A DNA stretch of 64,000 bases from positions 992,001 through 1,056,000 of the forward strand of contig NZ_CP009435.1 of assembly GCF_000960995.1 (NCBI RefSeq). Direction: 5' to 3'. This document shows positions 25,342 through 34,728 of the stretch, in pieces. Made by a program: the position numbers and the translations under genes. The first letter of the stretch is position 1. Each line of letters begins with the position of its first letter. Origin of the DNA: Burkholderia glumae LMG 2196 = ATCC 33617 (GTDB lineage: Bacteria > Pseudomonadota > Gammaproteobacteria > Burkholderiales > Burkholderiaceae). The notes beneath the pieces are model-generated. The model was not told where the DNA came from. It saw nothing but the letters and a program-made list of their open reading frames with translations, and did not search any database.

Positions 25342-28300
25342 CTAGAACGCGAACGAGGTCTGCCCCGTCGAGCCGAGCAGTGCATCCACCGTGCGCGCGC
25401 GCACGAAATGCACCGGCGCATCGGCCCCCGCGATCGCGCGGAAGTGCGCCTCGCCGCACTGCACCTTGCGGCGCTCGCGGCCGCGCAGCTCGGCATCGTC
25501 GGTGCGGTTGTCCATCTCGACGACGTAGCACTGGCCCGGCGCACCCGGCGTCTCCACCAGCACCAGCCAGTCGGGCCGGTAGTCGCCGAGCGGCGTCGGA
25601 ATCCGGAACCACGCCGGCAGCCTGGCGTAGAGCCTGACCGCGTCGGTCGCCTCCAGCGCGTCGACGAACGCGCGCTCGGCCGCCGTGCGCACCTCCACCG
25701 CGGTGTACACGGACTTGCGCAGACCCTCGCGCAAATCCTTGCGGTAGGCAATCACCGGCTCCTCCACGAAGCGCGCGAGCGGCCACACCACGCCGTCGCC
25801 GATCCGCTGGTAGGTGATCCCGTCGATCAGCGCCTGCCGCTTGCAGCGGTTGACCGCGTCGGCCGCCAGCGCGATGAACGCCTGCGGATTCACGCGGAAA
25901 TCGTCGAGCCGGCCGCTGTCGGCAAGCACGGCCGCAAGCGTGCGGCGCGTGAGCTGCGTGCGGTCCTGCAGCTCGGTGAGCAGGTCGGGCAGCGCGAGGT
26001 CGCCCTCGTCGAGCACCACGGTGCCGGCCGAGGCGGTCTCGGTGGCCTCCACGCCGGCCTTGCCGATCGAGATGTCGGCCTTGCGCCATTGCAGCCGTGC
26101 GCGCGGCACCTCGGGCGCGGCGCGCAGCGCCTCGACGCTGGCCGCGACGAGCGCGGCGTCGTCGAAGCTCACGCGATAGGTGGTGCGCGCCTGCACGCGC
26201 GCCCACAGCGCGCGGAACGCCTCGCCGAACACCACCGGCTCGCCGTCGGCGCCGCGGCGCGGCTCGAGCTGCCGGCGGTCGTCGGCGTTGCGCACGTCGA
26301 GCCGGCCCGACAGCTTGCGCAGCAGTTCGACGATGCGCGGGCGCAGCGGCTCGAAGGCCGCCGGCAGGGGCAGCACGCCGCCCTTCAGCACGATCTTCAG
26401 CGCGTCGAGCACCTTGCCCTGGGCGTCGAGGAAGCCGGCCTCGTGCAGATGCGTCCACAACGCGGCCGAGCGCTCGGCGCCGAGCGGTGCGGGCGTGCCG
26501 TCCTCGCGCGTCACCGGCAGGGCCGCGAACTGGTGCGTGCCGACCACCCCGAAACGAATCCCGGTGTCGGCCTCGATCTCCTTCTGCAGATGGGCGGCGA
26601 ACTGCTCGTAGCTCTCGGTCGCGATCACGGTGAGCGTGTTGACGTCGAAGCCCCGCACCCGTTCGCCGCGCTGGTCGACGGCGAGCCGCAGCCCGCGCCC
26701 GATGGTCTGGCGGCGCTCGCGCTCGGTGCGGATGTCGCGCAGCGTGCAGATCTGGAACACGTTCGGATTGTCCCAGCCCTCCTTCAGCGCCGAGTGCGAG
26801 AAGATGCAGCGCAGCGGCGTGGCGAACGACAGCAGCCGCTCCTTCTCGCGCATGATGAGGCCGTAGGCCCGCTCGGCGTTCTCGCGGCCGCTGGCGTTGC
26901 TGTCGCTGGTCTCGGTCCAGCCGCCCTTGCGGTCGATCGAGAAATAGCCGTCGTGGACGGCCGCCACGTCGCGCTCGGCGTCGAAGCCGGCGAACAGCGC
27001 GCGATAGGCGGGCAGCTTCGCGGCGCGTCGGTACTCGTCCTCGAAGATCGCGGCATAGGGGCCCTTCACGGCGTGGCCGCCGCGATCGTAGCGCCGGTAG
27101 CGCTCGACGCTGTCGACGAAGAACAGCGACAGCACCTTGACGCCGAGCGGTGTCAGCCGCAGCTCCTTGTCCAGGTGCTCGCGAATCGTGCGGCGGATCA
27201 TCTCGCGCTGGATGGCGAGCGGATCGACGTCGCCGTGCGCGTCGCCCACGGCGAGGAAGGTCTCGCCGCCGGGATAGCGCAGCTCGACGAATTCGGCGCC
27301 GCGCGTGGTGTCGATCTCGCCGATCCGGTAGTCGCCGTACACGGCGCGGCGCGTCACGCGTTCGAGCAGGTCGCCGTCGCCGACGCTGACGATCTGGCGC
27401 TCGACGCCGCCCGGGGTGGCCACGTCCAGCTCCACGCGCGCGGCGATGCTGCCGCGCCGGTTGCTGACCGACACGAGCCGCACGTAGGGCTTGTTGTGCG
27501 CATCCTCGACGGTGGCCGAGGCCACCTCGATCTGCTTGACGAGGCGCCGCTCGTAGGCGTCCACGGCGTCGAGCCGGTACACCATCTGGTGCGGGTCCGC
27601 GTGAGTCGCCGAATAGCGCAGCGTGCAGAGCGGCGCCATCGCCTCGAGCGCTTCCTTGCCGCGCCCGTCGAGCCCGCCGTCCACGCTCTGCGGCTCGTCG
27701 ACGATCAGGATCGGACGGGTGGCGCGGATCAGATCGATCGGCTTCTCGCCGCCGGTCTTCTCGCTCGGCTTGTAGAGGTTGTTGACGTCCTTGCGGTTGA
27801 TCGCGGCCACCGTGGCCACCATGATCTGCACGGTGGCGCTGGTCGCGAAGCGGCGCACCTGGCCGAGCCGCGTCGAGTCGTACAGGAAGTAGTCGAACGG
27901 CACGCCGTCGTAGAGCCGGCGAAAGTGCGAGCGCGTGACGTCGAGCGTCTTGTGGACGCCCTCCTTGATGGCCACCGAGGGCACCACGATCACGAACTTC
28001 GTGAAGCCGTAGCGGCGGTGCAGCTCGAAGAGGGTGCGCAGGTAGACGTAGGTCTTGCCGGTGCCGGTCTCCATCTCGACCGTGAAATCGGTGGAGACGA
28101 GCGCACCCGACGGCGGCAGGCCGCCGCGTGCCTGCACCTCGGCGAGGTTGCGCGCGAGCGCGGCGGGCTCGAGCGCGAGCCGGTTGCCGACCGCGAGCGC
28201 CGTCTCGGCCACGCCGAGCGGCATCTGGCGCGCGGCGCTGGCGGTGCCCTCGCCGTCGTCATGGCCGCCGCCGGCCGCGGTCACGCTGAACGCGGCGCGC

Positions 28301-28431
28301 GGCGCGTCCTGGCCGCGGAACAGGTCGCAGACGGCGTCCACGGCCTCGCGCTGGTAGTCGAGATCGGCCTCGAAATGCAGCTCCATGAGCGGCGCGCCGG
28401 CCAGGTTCGCGTCGAAGGTCTGGCGCGTCAT
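25342..28431 (-). CDS. Type III restriction enzyme, Res subunit (helicase/nuclease)
   Basis: 1029 residues; its ATG 28431 shares a base with the mod stop (TGATG). The SF2 helicase part has motif I TGTGKT at 122-127, motif II ILIVDEPQSVDG, motif III RYSATH and motif VI QTIGRGLRL. The C-terminal nuclease region has PD at 953-954 (YRPDWLVLVE) and E972 in YVVEMDN. Other type III Res proteins usually have an E-x-K here, commonly ETKG; this one has EMDN, without the lysine. It cleaves DNA after translocation when partnered with Mod. Base composition matches the host, so there is no sign of recent transfer. The start is decided by coupling; the long upstream open frame is a shadow of mod. Confidence 0.93.
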   Translation of the reverse strand: MTRQTFDANLAGAPLMELHFEADLDYQREAVDAVCDLFRGQDAPRAAFSVTAAGGGHDDGEGTASAARQMPLGVAETALAVGNRLALEPAALARNLAEVQARGGLPPSGALVSTDFTVEMETGTGKTYVYLRTLFELHRRYGFTKFVIVVPSVAIKEGVHKTLDVTRSHFRRLYDGVPFDYFLYDSTRLGQVRRFATSATVQIMVATVAAINRKDVNNLYKPSEKTGGEKPIDLIRATRPILIVDEPQSVDGGLDGRGKEALEAMAPLCTLRYSATHADPHQMVYRLDAVDAYERRLVKQIEVASATVEDAHNKPYVRLVSVSNRRGSIAARVELDVATPGGVERQIVSVGDGDLLERVTRRAVYGDYRIGEIDTTRGAEFVELRYPGGETFLAVGDAHGDVDPLAIQREMIRRTIREHLDKELRLTPLGVKVLSLFFVDSVERYRRYDRGGHAVKGPYAAIFEDEYRRAAKLPAYRALFAGFDAERDVAAVHDGYFSIDRKGGWTETSDSNASGRENAERAYGLIMREKERLLSFATPLRCIFSHSALKEGWDNPNVFQICTLRDIRTERERRQTIGRGLRLAVDQRGERVRGFDVNTLTVIATESYEQFAAHLQKEIEADTGIRFGVVGTHQFAALPVTREDGTPAPLGAERSAALWTHLHEAGFLDAQGKVLDALKIVLKGGVLPLPAAFEPLRPRIVELLRKLSGRLDVRNADDRRQLEPRRGADGEPVVFGEAFRALWARVQARTTYRVSFDDAALVAASVEALRAAPEVPRARLQWRKADISIGKAGVEATETASAGTVVLDEGDLALPDLLTELQDRTQLTRRTLAAVLADSGRLDDFRVNPQAFIALAADAVNRCKRQALIDGITYQRIGDGVVWPLARFVEEPVIAYRKDLREGLRKSVYTAVEVRTAAERAFVDALEATDAVRLYARLPAWFRIPTPLGDYRPDWLVLVETPGAPGQCYVVEMDNRTDDAELRGRERRKVQCGEAHFRAIAGADAPVHFVRARTVDALLGSTGQTSFAF

Positions 28432-30455
28432 CAGAGGCTCCGCACCGACCGGATGCCGTGCTGTTCGAGGATCGCGGACAGGTTCACGCGCGCGACGTCG
28501 TCGACGAACGCGGCGTCGCGGAACACGCAGGTCACGTCGTGCGCGGGCGGCGCCTCGACCGCGTCGAGCACCCCGACGATGCCGAGCGCGAGCGCCTCGG
28601 CCTCGGCGCGGTCGAGGCGCGCGGCGAAGCAGGCCACGATCGCGCCGTCGATCACGTGCACCGCCTTGCCGGCGATCGGCAGCGTGTCGATCGGCGCGCA
28701 GAGGTCGAGGCCGAGCTTGATGGCGAGTTCGGCGAGCAGGTCGGCGTCGGTGCGGCCGGACTTGACGTGCTCGACCGCGTCGAGCAGCGACTGTTGCACG
28801 TTCGCGCCGCGCGGGTCCCATTCGACCACGTTGGTCGAATCGAGCCGGAACACGCGGAAGCCGACGTCGAGCGCGGCCTCGGGATGCTCGGCGGCGATCC
28901 GCTCGGCCGCGCGCCGCAGCCGTTCCTTGGTGATCTCGGCGAGGTTGGCGGGGCGCTTGAGCTTCGCGCAGAACTCGGCGGCGGCCTTCTGGTCCTTGTT
29001 CGACGCATCGAGCGGCTCGGGCAGCTGCACCAGCGCGTAGCGGCGCCGCGCGCCGTCGGCCGCGTTGGCCGCCAGCGTGGCGTGGGCGGTGGTGCCGGAG
29101 CCGGCGAAACAGTCGACGATCAGGTCCTCGCCGCCCGTCAGCCAGCCGATCAGCGCGGCCGCGAAGTCGGTGGGCTTGGGCAGGTCGAACGGGATCGCCA
29201 GCGACTTCAGGCGCGCGTCGTCGGAGCCGCCGAACGGCAGGATCGACGGCACGTTCTCGTAGCGGTTCTCGTCGAGGAAATAGATGCGCTGCGGCTGGGT
29301 GGTCTCGTCGGCGCCGAACTCGATCAGGCCGCGCTCGAGCAGCTCGCGCATGGTCGCGGGCGGATTGCGCCAGCCGCGCTCGGGCACCGGGCAGGGCTTG
29401 CCCGTGACGGGATGGACGAGCGGGATGAAGTAGTCGTCGGGCGCGCGCTTCTTGTTCGGCCAGGCCATCGAGACGAGCCGGTAGACGCGGCCGTCGGGCG
29501 AGAGCCGGTCGTACATCGCCTCGCCGCCCGACAGCGTGGTCTGCGCGCGCAGCCAGGCGCGGTAGGCCTGGGTGGCCTCGGCGATGCCGCCGGTGGTGGC
29601 GATCGCCTCGCGCGCGGCGTCGAGCATGCGCTGCGCGTTGCGCTTCGGGCGCTTCAACGGCGCGTGCTGGTACAGCCACTCGGCGTCGCGCGCGAACAGC
29701 ACGATCGACTCGTGCTGGTAGGCCAGGCCGCGCGCGTCGCCCTTCGGGTTGCGCTTGTCCCAGACCGCCACGCCGAGCTCGTTCTCCTCGCCGAAGATCT
29801 CGCGCATCACCAGCACCAGGGCCGGCAGTTCGTGCTCGTCGATGTGGATCGCAATCAGGCCGTCGCGCGCGAGCAGGTCGAACGCCAGCTTCAGGCGCGG
29901 ATACATCATGTTGAGCCAGTCGGTGTGGAACCGGCCGCTCGCCTCGGTGTGGCTGCTGAGCTTCACGCCGCCCGCGGCCTGGCCCGTCAGCGCGAGGTAG
30001 TGGCGCAGGCTGTCGGCGAAGTTGTCGGGATAGACGAATTCCCTGCCGGTGTTGTACGGCGGATCGATGTAGACGAGCTTCACCGAGCCCGCGTAGCTCT
30101 TGTGCAGCAGCTTGAGCACCTCGAGGTTGTCGCCCTCGATCATCAGGTTGCGGGTGCCGTCCCAGTCCAGGCTCTCGTCGCGGCAGGGCCGCAGCGTGCC
30201 GGTGGAGGGCGTGAGCGCGAGCTGGCGCGCGCGGCGCTTGCCGTGCCAGGCCAGGCCGTACTTCTCGTCGGCCTCGCCGAGCGTGCGATCGCCGACCAGT
30301 GCCTTGAGCACGTCGAGGTCGAGCGCGGCGCCGTCGGGGCCTTCGGTCACGGCTTCGGGGAACAGCGCCTTGAGCCGTTCGAGGTTGTCCGCCGCGAGAT
30401 CCGCGGAGCGGGCCTCGGGACTGGCGGATTCGATCTTTCGCATCGTGTCTTCCAT
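28431..30455 (-). CDS. Type III DNA methyltransferase, Mod subunit
   Basis: About 674 residues. Beta-class methyltransferase order: the catalytic DPPY motif (YIDPPYNTG, about 131-134) precedes the SAM-binding FAGSG motif (DCFAGSGTTAHATLA, about 450-454). The target-recognition region lies between, with HIDEHELPALVLVMREIFGE as a typical conserved block. It methylates one strand of its recognition site, probably adenine N6 as in characterised type III enzymes. The start is uncertain: ATG 30464, 30455 or 30443; the last has the best SD (GGAAG). It is coupled to res. Confidence 0.93.
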   Translation of the reverse strand: MEDTMRKIESASPEARSADLAADNLERLKALFPEAVTEGPDGAALDLDVLKALVGDRTLGEADEKYGLAWHGKRRARQLALTPSTGTLRPCRDESLDWDGTRNLMIEGDNLEVLKLLHKSYAGSVKLVYIDPPYNTGREFVYPDNFADSLRHYLALTGQAAGGVKLSSHTEASGRFHTDWLNMMYPRLKLAFDLLARDGLIAIHIDEHELPALVLVMREIFGEENELGVAVWDKRNPKGDARGLAYQHESIVLFARDAEWLYQHAPLKRPKRNAQRMLDAAREAIATTGGIAEATQAYRAWLRAQTTLSGGEAMYDRLSPDGRVYRLVSMAWPNKKRAPDDYFIPLVHPVTGKPCPVPERGWRNPPATMRELLERGLIEFGADETTQPQRIYFLDENRYENVPSILPFGGSDDARLKSLAIPFDLPKPTDFAAALIGWLTGGEDLIVDCFAGSGTTAHATLAANAADGARRRYALVQLPEPLDASNKDQKAAAEFCAKLKRPANLAEITKERLRRAAERIAAEHPEAALDVGFRVFRLDSTNVVEWDPRGANVQQSLLDAVEHVKSGRTDADLLAELAIKLGLDLCAPIDTLPIAGKAVHVIDGAIVACFAARLDRAEAEALALGIVGVLDAVEAPPAHDVTCVFRDAAFVDDVARVNLSAILEQHGIRSVRSL

Positions 30456-30791
30456 GTAAAGCATGATCGGTGCGCCGCCCCGGGGCGACGCCGCCGCCCG
30501 CGCGGCCCGCGCCATGCCGCACGGCACGGGCGCGGGCCGCACGGGCAGGGCGGATCGCGAGGAGAACGGGGGACCCCGGGCGTGACGGGGAGCCGGACGA
30601 CACCTTCAGGGGCGCGGAACCGGTTGCCGGCGCGGCCTTGGGCGGGGCCCGAGGCGCGGCGGCGGCGGGATGGCCGTCGGCCAGGCTTCGACGCGCCGGA
30701 TACGGCCCGCAGGGGCCGCAAGGCGAGCAGCGCGCGCGGCGGCGACGGCGCGGCCGGCACCGGGGCCGGTTCGCGCAACGCGATGCGGATT
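30456..30791. other. GC-rich intergenic region between mod and fliR
   Basis: About 335 bp upstream of mod and downstream of fliR. Very GC-rich, with no supported ORF, hairpin-plus-T terminator or repeat that I can see. It must contain the mod promoter. Confidence 0.4.
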
Positions 30792-31571
30792 TTAACGGAA
30801 GCCCGCCGCCACGCGGCCCATCATCTCGTAACCGTTGTCGAACAGGCGCGAGAAGAACGGCATCATGTTGGGCACCATCAGCTGCACGAGCAGCAGCCCC
30901 ACCAGCATCAGCACCGGGAAGCCGATCTGGAAGATGCCGATCTGCGGCGCGGCGCGGTTCAGGATGCCGAGCGCGAGGTTGGCGATCAGGAGCGCCGCCA
31001 CCACCGGCAGCGCCAGCAGCAGCCCCATCGCGAACACGTTGATGCCGGCGCCGGCCAGCGTCTGCCAGCCGGCCGGATGCAGCAGGTCGGCCGAGATCGG
31101 CACGCTCGCGAACGACTCGACCAGCGCCGCGATCAGCTGCAGGTGGCCGTCGAACGCGACGAACGCGAGCATCGCGAAGGCGTTCAGGATGCGGCCCATC
31201 ATCGGCGTGGTGCCGGCGTGCGGATCGAAGAAGGTGGCAAAGCCGAGCCCCATCTGCAGGCCGATGTAGTCGCCCGCGGCTTCCACCACGGCGAACACGA
31301 TTTGCATCACGAAGCCCATCGACACGCCGATCAGGAACTGGTTGACGAGGATCCAGATGCCCTCGGCCGAGAACACGGTGGCCTGCGGCAGCGGCCCGAG
31401 CGCCGGCGCCACGGCGATCGCGGTGAGCGCCGACAGGCCGATCTTGACGCGCACGGGCACCGCCGCGTTGCCGATCAAGGGCGCGGCGGCCACCAGCGCG
31501 AGAATCCGCACGAACGGCCAGAGGAACGCGGTCAGCCAGACGTTCAGTTGCGCGTAGGTGACGGAGACCAT
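30792..31571 (-). CDS. fliR: Flagellar export apparatus protein FliR
   Basis: 259 residues with several membrane segments (ALVAAAPLIGNAAVPVRVKI, FLIGVSMGFVMQIVFAVVEA, MGLLLALPVVAALLIANLAL). GFATFFDPHAGTTPMMGRIL is the family's conserved middle. It forms the export gate with FliP and FliQ in the flagellar type III secretion system. It is the last gene of fliLMNOPQR here; normal length. Confidence 0.95.
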   Translation of the reverse strand: MVSVTYAQLNVWLTAFLWPFVRILALVAAAPLIGNAAVPVRVKIGLSALTAIAVAPALGPLPQATVFSAEGIWILVNQFLIGVSMGFVMQIVFAVVEAAGDYIGLQMGLGFATFFDPHAGTTPMMGRILNAFAMLAFVAFDGHLQLIAALVESFASVPISADLLHPAGWQTLAGAGINVFAMGLLLALPVVAALLIANLALGILNRAAPQIGIFQIGFPVLMLVGLLLVQLMVPNMMPFFSRLFDNGYEMMGRVAAGFR

Positions 31572-31605
31572 CGGGAAGCGGGAAGGGCGGGCCGGTGCGC
31601 GCCGC

Positions 31606-31878
31606 TCAGCTGGTGCCGAGCGTGGCGACGTGCATCAGGATGGTGCGCGTGTAGTCGAGCATCGAGGTCAGCATCCACGGCCCGGCGATCACCATCGTCA
31701 CCACGATCGCGAGCAGCTTCGGGATGAACGACAGCGTCGATTCGTTGATCTGCGTGGCGGCCTGGAACAGGCTGACGACGAGGCCCACCACCAGCGCGAC
31801 CAGCAACAGCGGCGCGGCCAGCATCAGGCCGATCATCATCGCGCCGTGCGCCAGGGTCATGACGGCTTCGGGTGTCAT
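31606..31878 (-). CDS. fliQ: Flagellar export apparatus protein FliQ
   Basis: 90 residues from ATG 31878 (MTPEAVMTLAHGAMMIGLML). Two membrane helices with the conserved FQAATQINESTLSFIPKLLA between them. Small helical-hairpin component of the FliPQR export gate. The extra upstream codons belong to the end of fliP in another frame. Tightly spaced between fliP and fliR. Confidence 0.95.
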   Translation of the reverse strand: MTPEAVMTLAHGAMMIGLMLAAPLLLVALVVGLVVSLFQAATQINESTLSFIPKLLAIVVTMVIAGPWMLTSMLDYTRTILMHVATLGTS

Positions 31879-31891
31879 CTTGCGTGCCCTC

Positions 31892-32692
31892 CTAGGTGAA
31901 GCTCTGCGCAAGCGAGCCGATCAGCAGCTGCCAGCCGTCCACCAGCACGAACAGCATCAGCTTGAACGGCAGCGAGATGGTGGTGGGCGAGACCATCATC
32001 ATCCCCATCGACATCAGCACGCTCGCCACCACCAGGTCGATGATCAGGAACGGGATGAAGATCGTGAAGCCGATCTGGAAGCCGGTCTTCAGCTCGCTGG
32101 TGACGAAGGCCGGCACCAGCAGCGGCAGGGGCACGTCCTCCGGGCCCTGCATCGCCGGCGCCTTGGCGATCTTCGCGAACAGCGCCAGGTCGCCCTCGCG
32201 GGTCTGCTTGAGCATGAAGGTCTTGAACGGCGCGAGGCCGCGCTGCACCGCCTGGTCCATCGGCAGGGTGCCGGCCGAGAACGGCTTGTAGCCGTCGTTG
32301 TAGGCACGGTCGATGACGGGCGACATCACGAACAGCGTGAGGAACAGCGCGAGCCCGACCAGCACCTGGTTCGGCGGCGTGGTGGCGGTGCCCAGCGCCT
32401 GGCGCATCAGCGACAGCACGATGATGATGCGCGTGAAGCTCGTCATCATCAGCACGATGGCCGGCAGGAACGACAGCATCGTGAGCAGCAGCATGGTCTG
32501 CACGCTCAGCGAATAGGTCGTGCCGCCGTTCGGGCCGGGGCTCGAATTGAAGGCGGGCAGGCCGGCGGCCTGCGCATGCGCGAGCGAGGGCAGTGCGAGC
32601 GCGGCGAGCAGCGCCAGCGGCGCGAGCACGGCCAGCAGCGCGGCCACGCGGGGACGGCGCGCCTCGCGCGCGCCCGATCGGGACGGCATCAT
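31892..32692 (-). CDS. fliP: Flagellar export apparatus protein FliP
   Basis: 266 residues. An N-terminal signal peptide (LLAALALPSLAHA) precedes the FliP domain: SVQTMLLLTMLSFLPAIVLM, FTRIIIVLSLMRQALGTATT, PPNQVLVGLALFLTLFVMSP. The C-terminal VPAFVTSELKTGFQIGFTIF and MGMMMVSPTTISLPFKLMLF are the diagnostic signatures. It builds the core of the export gate with FliQ and FliR. It follows fliO directly. Confidence 0.97.
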   Translation of the reverse strand: MMPSRSGAREARRPRVAALLAVLAPLALLAALALPSLAHAQAAGLPAFNSSPGPNGGTTYSLSVQTMLLLTMLSFLPAIVLMMTSFTRIIIVLSLMRQALGTATTPPNQVLVGLALFLTLFVMSPVIDRAYNDGYKPFSAGTLPMDQAVQRGLAPFKTFMLKQTREGDLALFAKIAKAPAMQGPEDVPLPLLVPAFVTSELKTGFQIGFTIFIPFLIIDLVVASVLMSMGMMMVSPTTISLPFKLMLFVLVDGWQLLIGSLAQSFT

Positions 32693-32694
32693 CG

Positions 32695-33288
32695 TCAGGA
32701 ATCCTTGCGGTGGCGGCCGCCGAGCCGCTTCGCGATCTCGCCGGACAGGGCGCTGCGAAAGCGCTCGCCGAAACTGCCGGGCAGCGCGTCGTCGCCGGGC
32801 GCCGGCGTGCCGGACGCGGCGGACGTCACGCCGGGGCTGCCGGCGGGCAGCGTATGCAGCAGCCGCACGTTGCCCGGCGCCACGCCGAGCACGAGCCAGG
32901 TGTCGCCGATCTCCACCACCGTCGCGCTCTCCTTGCCGCCCACGGCGACGCTGGCCACCACCTTCAGCGCGCCGCCGCGCCTGGCGGTCTGGAACCCGAA
33001 GCGGCGCGCGAGCCAGGCGCAGCCGAACACCAGGCCGATCACCATCGCGAGGCCGACCAGCGTCTGCAGCACCGCGCCGACGCCGAGCGAGGGCACGGCG
33101 GAGCCGACCACCACGCCCGAGGCGTAGTTCGAGGCGTGGTTGACCGCGTTCATGTCGGCCGCGCGCGCCAGCGCGGGAGCGAGCACGAGGCCCGCCGCGG
33201 CGAGCGCGGTCGTCGCGGCGGCCGGGCGCGATCTGCCCGACGGGCGTGACACGCGCGCCGATGCGGCGCGACGCACGGCGTCGCTCAT
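32695..33288 (-). CDS. fliO: Flagellar biosynthesis protein FliO
   Basis: 197 residues from ATG 33288, overlapping the fliN stop (ATGA). A signal-like N-terminus, then one membrane segment (LQTLVGLAMVIGLVFGCAWL) and the small cytoplasmic FliO domain (GGALKVVASVAVGGKESATV, LVLGVAPGNVRLLHTLPAG). FliO stabilises FliP during gate assembly. The Ser/Gly-rich tail is variable in the family. Confidence 0.9.
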   Translation of the reverse strand: MSDAVRRAASARVSRPSGRSRPAAATTALAAAGLVLAPALARAADMNAVNHASNYASGVVVGSAVPSLGVGAVLQTLVGLAMVIGLVFGCAWLARRFGFQTARRGGALKVVASVAVGGKESATVVEIGDTWLVLGVAPGNVRLLHTLPAGSPGVTSAASGTPAPGDDALPGSFGERFRSALSGEIAKRLGGRHRKDS

Positions 33289-33719
33289 CGGTTCAGCTTC
33301 CGGATCCGCTCGGACGGCGTGATGATGTCGGTCAGGCGGATGCCGAACTTGTCGTTCACCACCACCACTTCGCCCTGCGCGATCAGGCAGCCGTTCACGA
33401 GCACGTCCATCGGCTCGCCGGCCAGGCCGTCGAGCTCCACCACCGAGCCCTGCGCGAGCTGCAGCAGGTTGCGGATCGCGATCTTGGTGCGGCCCAGTTC
33501 GACGGTCATCTTGACGGGAATGTCGAGAATCATGTCGATGTCGTTGTGGGTCGCGTTCGAGGCCGCCTTCGACAGCGGCTGGAACACGCCCGCGCCACCC
33601 GCGCCGGAGGCGATCGGCTGGTCGTTCTGCTCGGCGAGCGCGGCGGCCCAATCGTCCAGCGACGACTCCTCACCGGGGCCGGCTTGCTTGCCTTCGGGCG
33701 TCGGGTTCAGCTCAGTCAT
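33285..33719 (-). CDS. fliN: Flagellar motor switch protein FliN
   Basis: 144 residues from ATG 33719, overlapping the end of fliM. Acidic, low-complexity N-terminus, then the C-terminal SpoA/FliN domain: MILDIPVKMTVELGRTKIAI, NLLQLAQGSVVELDGLAGEP, GEVVVVNDKFGIRLTDIITP. C-ring component controlling rotation switching. Confidence 0.96.
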   Translation of the reverse strand: MTELNPTPEGKQAGPGEESSLDDWAAALAEQNDQPIASGAGGAGVFQPLSKAASNATHNDIDMILDIPVKMTVELGRTKIAIRNLLQLAQGSVVELDGLAGEPMDVLVNGCLIAQGEVVVVNDKFGIRLTDIITPSERIRKLNR

Positions 33720-34710
33720 ATCCACCTTCCTTCATCGTATCGCTCGCGCTGATCATCCGGTTCACCCGCAGCGCATATTGCCCATTGAAAATCCCGTAGC
33801 CGCATTCCATCACCGGCACGCCGTCGACCTTCGCGATGATCGATTCCTCGACGTCGATCGGCAGCACGTCGCCGACCCGCAGGTTGAGGATCTTCTCGAA
33901 GGTGCTCGGCATCTCGGTGAGGTTGGCCGTGAGTTCGACCTCGGCGGACTGCACCTGCTGCGAGAGCACCCGCACCCAGCGGCGGTCCACCTCGAGCGCC
34001 TCGCCCTGGATCGGCGAGCTCAGCACGTCGCGGATCGGCTCGATCATCGAGTACGGCATGCAGATGTGCAGCGTGCCGCCGGTCGGCCCGAACTCGATCG
34101 AGAACTGCGTGACGATCACGATCTCGTTGGGCGTGGCGACGTTGGCGAACTGCGTATGCATCTCCGAGCGCACGTGCTCGAACTGCAGCGGCCGCACGCT
34201 CTTCCAGGCCACCGAGTAGTGCTCGAACACCAGGTGCAGCAGCCGGCTGATGATGCGCATCTCCGTCTGCGTGAAGTCGCGGCCTTCCACGCGCGTGTGG
34301 AAGCGCCCGTCACCGCCGAACAGGTTGTCCACCACGAAGAACACCAGGTTCGGATCGAACACGAACAGCGAGGTGCCGCGCAGCGGCTTGATGTGGACCA
34401 GGTTCAGGTTGGTCGGGATCGGCAGATTGCGCGTGAACTCGCTGTACTTCTGCACCTTCACCTGGCTGACCGAGATTTCGGCCGTGCGGCGCATGAAGTT
34501 GAAGATGCCGACGCGCAGCAGCCGCGCGAAACGGTCGTTGATGATCTCGAGGCCGGGCATCCGGCCGCGGACGATCCGCTCCTGCGTCGCGAGGTTGTAC
34601 GGGCGGACGCCTTTCTGCTCGACCGGTTCGTCGCTGGCGTCAACCTCTCCCGTGACACCTTTGAGGAGGGCATCGACCTCCTCCTGCGACATGAATTCTT
34701 CGTGGCCCAT
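33712..34710 (-). CDS. fliM: Flagellar motor switch protein FliM
   Basis: 332 residues. The N-terminal EFMSQEEVDALLKGVTG is the conserved CheY-P-binding peptide region. The CheC-like middle domain includes PGLEIINDRFARLLRVGIFN, FVVDNLFGGDGRFHTRVEGR and LHICMPYSMIEPIRDVLSS; a C-terminal SpoA domain follows. It links chemotaxis signalling to the C-ring. Confidence 0.97.
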   Translation of the reverse strand: MGHEEFMSQEEVDALLKGVTGEVDASDEPVEQKGVRPYNLATQERIVRGRMPGLEIINDRFARLLRVGIFNFMRRTAEISVSQVKVQKYSEFTRNLPIPTNLNLVHIKPLRGTSLFVFDPNLVFFVVDNLFGGDGRFHTRVEGRDFTQTEMRIISRLLHLVFEHYSVAWKSVRPLQFEHVRSEMHTQFANVATPNEIVIVTQFSIEFGPTGGTLHICMPYSMIEPIRDVLSSPIQGEALEVDRRWVRVLSQQVQSAEVELTANLTEMPSTFEKILNLRVGDVLPIDVEESIIAKVDGVPVMECGYGIFNGQYALRVNRMISASDTMKEGGYD

Positions 34711-34728
34711 GGCGCTCCCTTGGCGGCG

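Noticed and set aside
25027..29040. Plus-strand open frame of 1337 codons
   Set aside because: It is antisense to the res and mod genes, has low-complexity Arg/Ala/Gly/His-rich composition, no SD and no family motif. Long antisense frames are expected in DNA with this codon bias.
28458..31727. Plus-strand open frame of 1089 codons across mod and fliR
   Set aside because: Spans two well-identified minus-strand genes and an intergenic region; composition is typical of a shadow frame.
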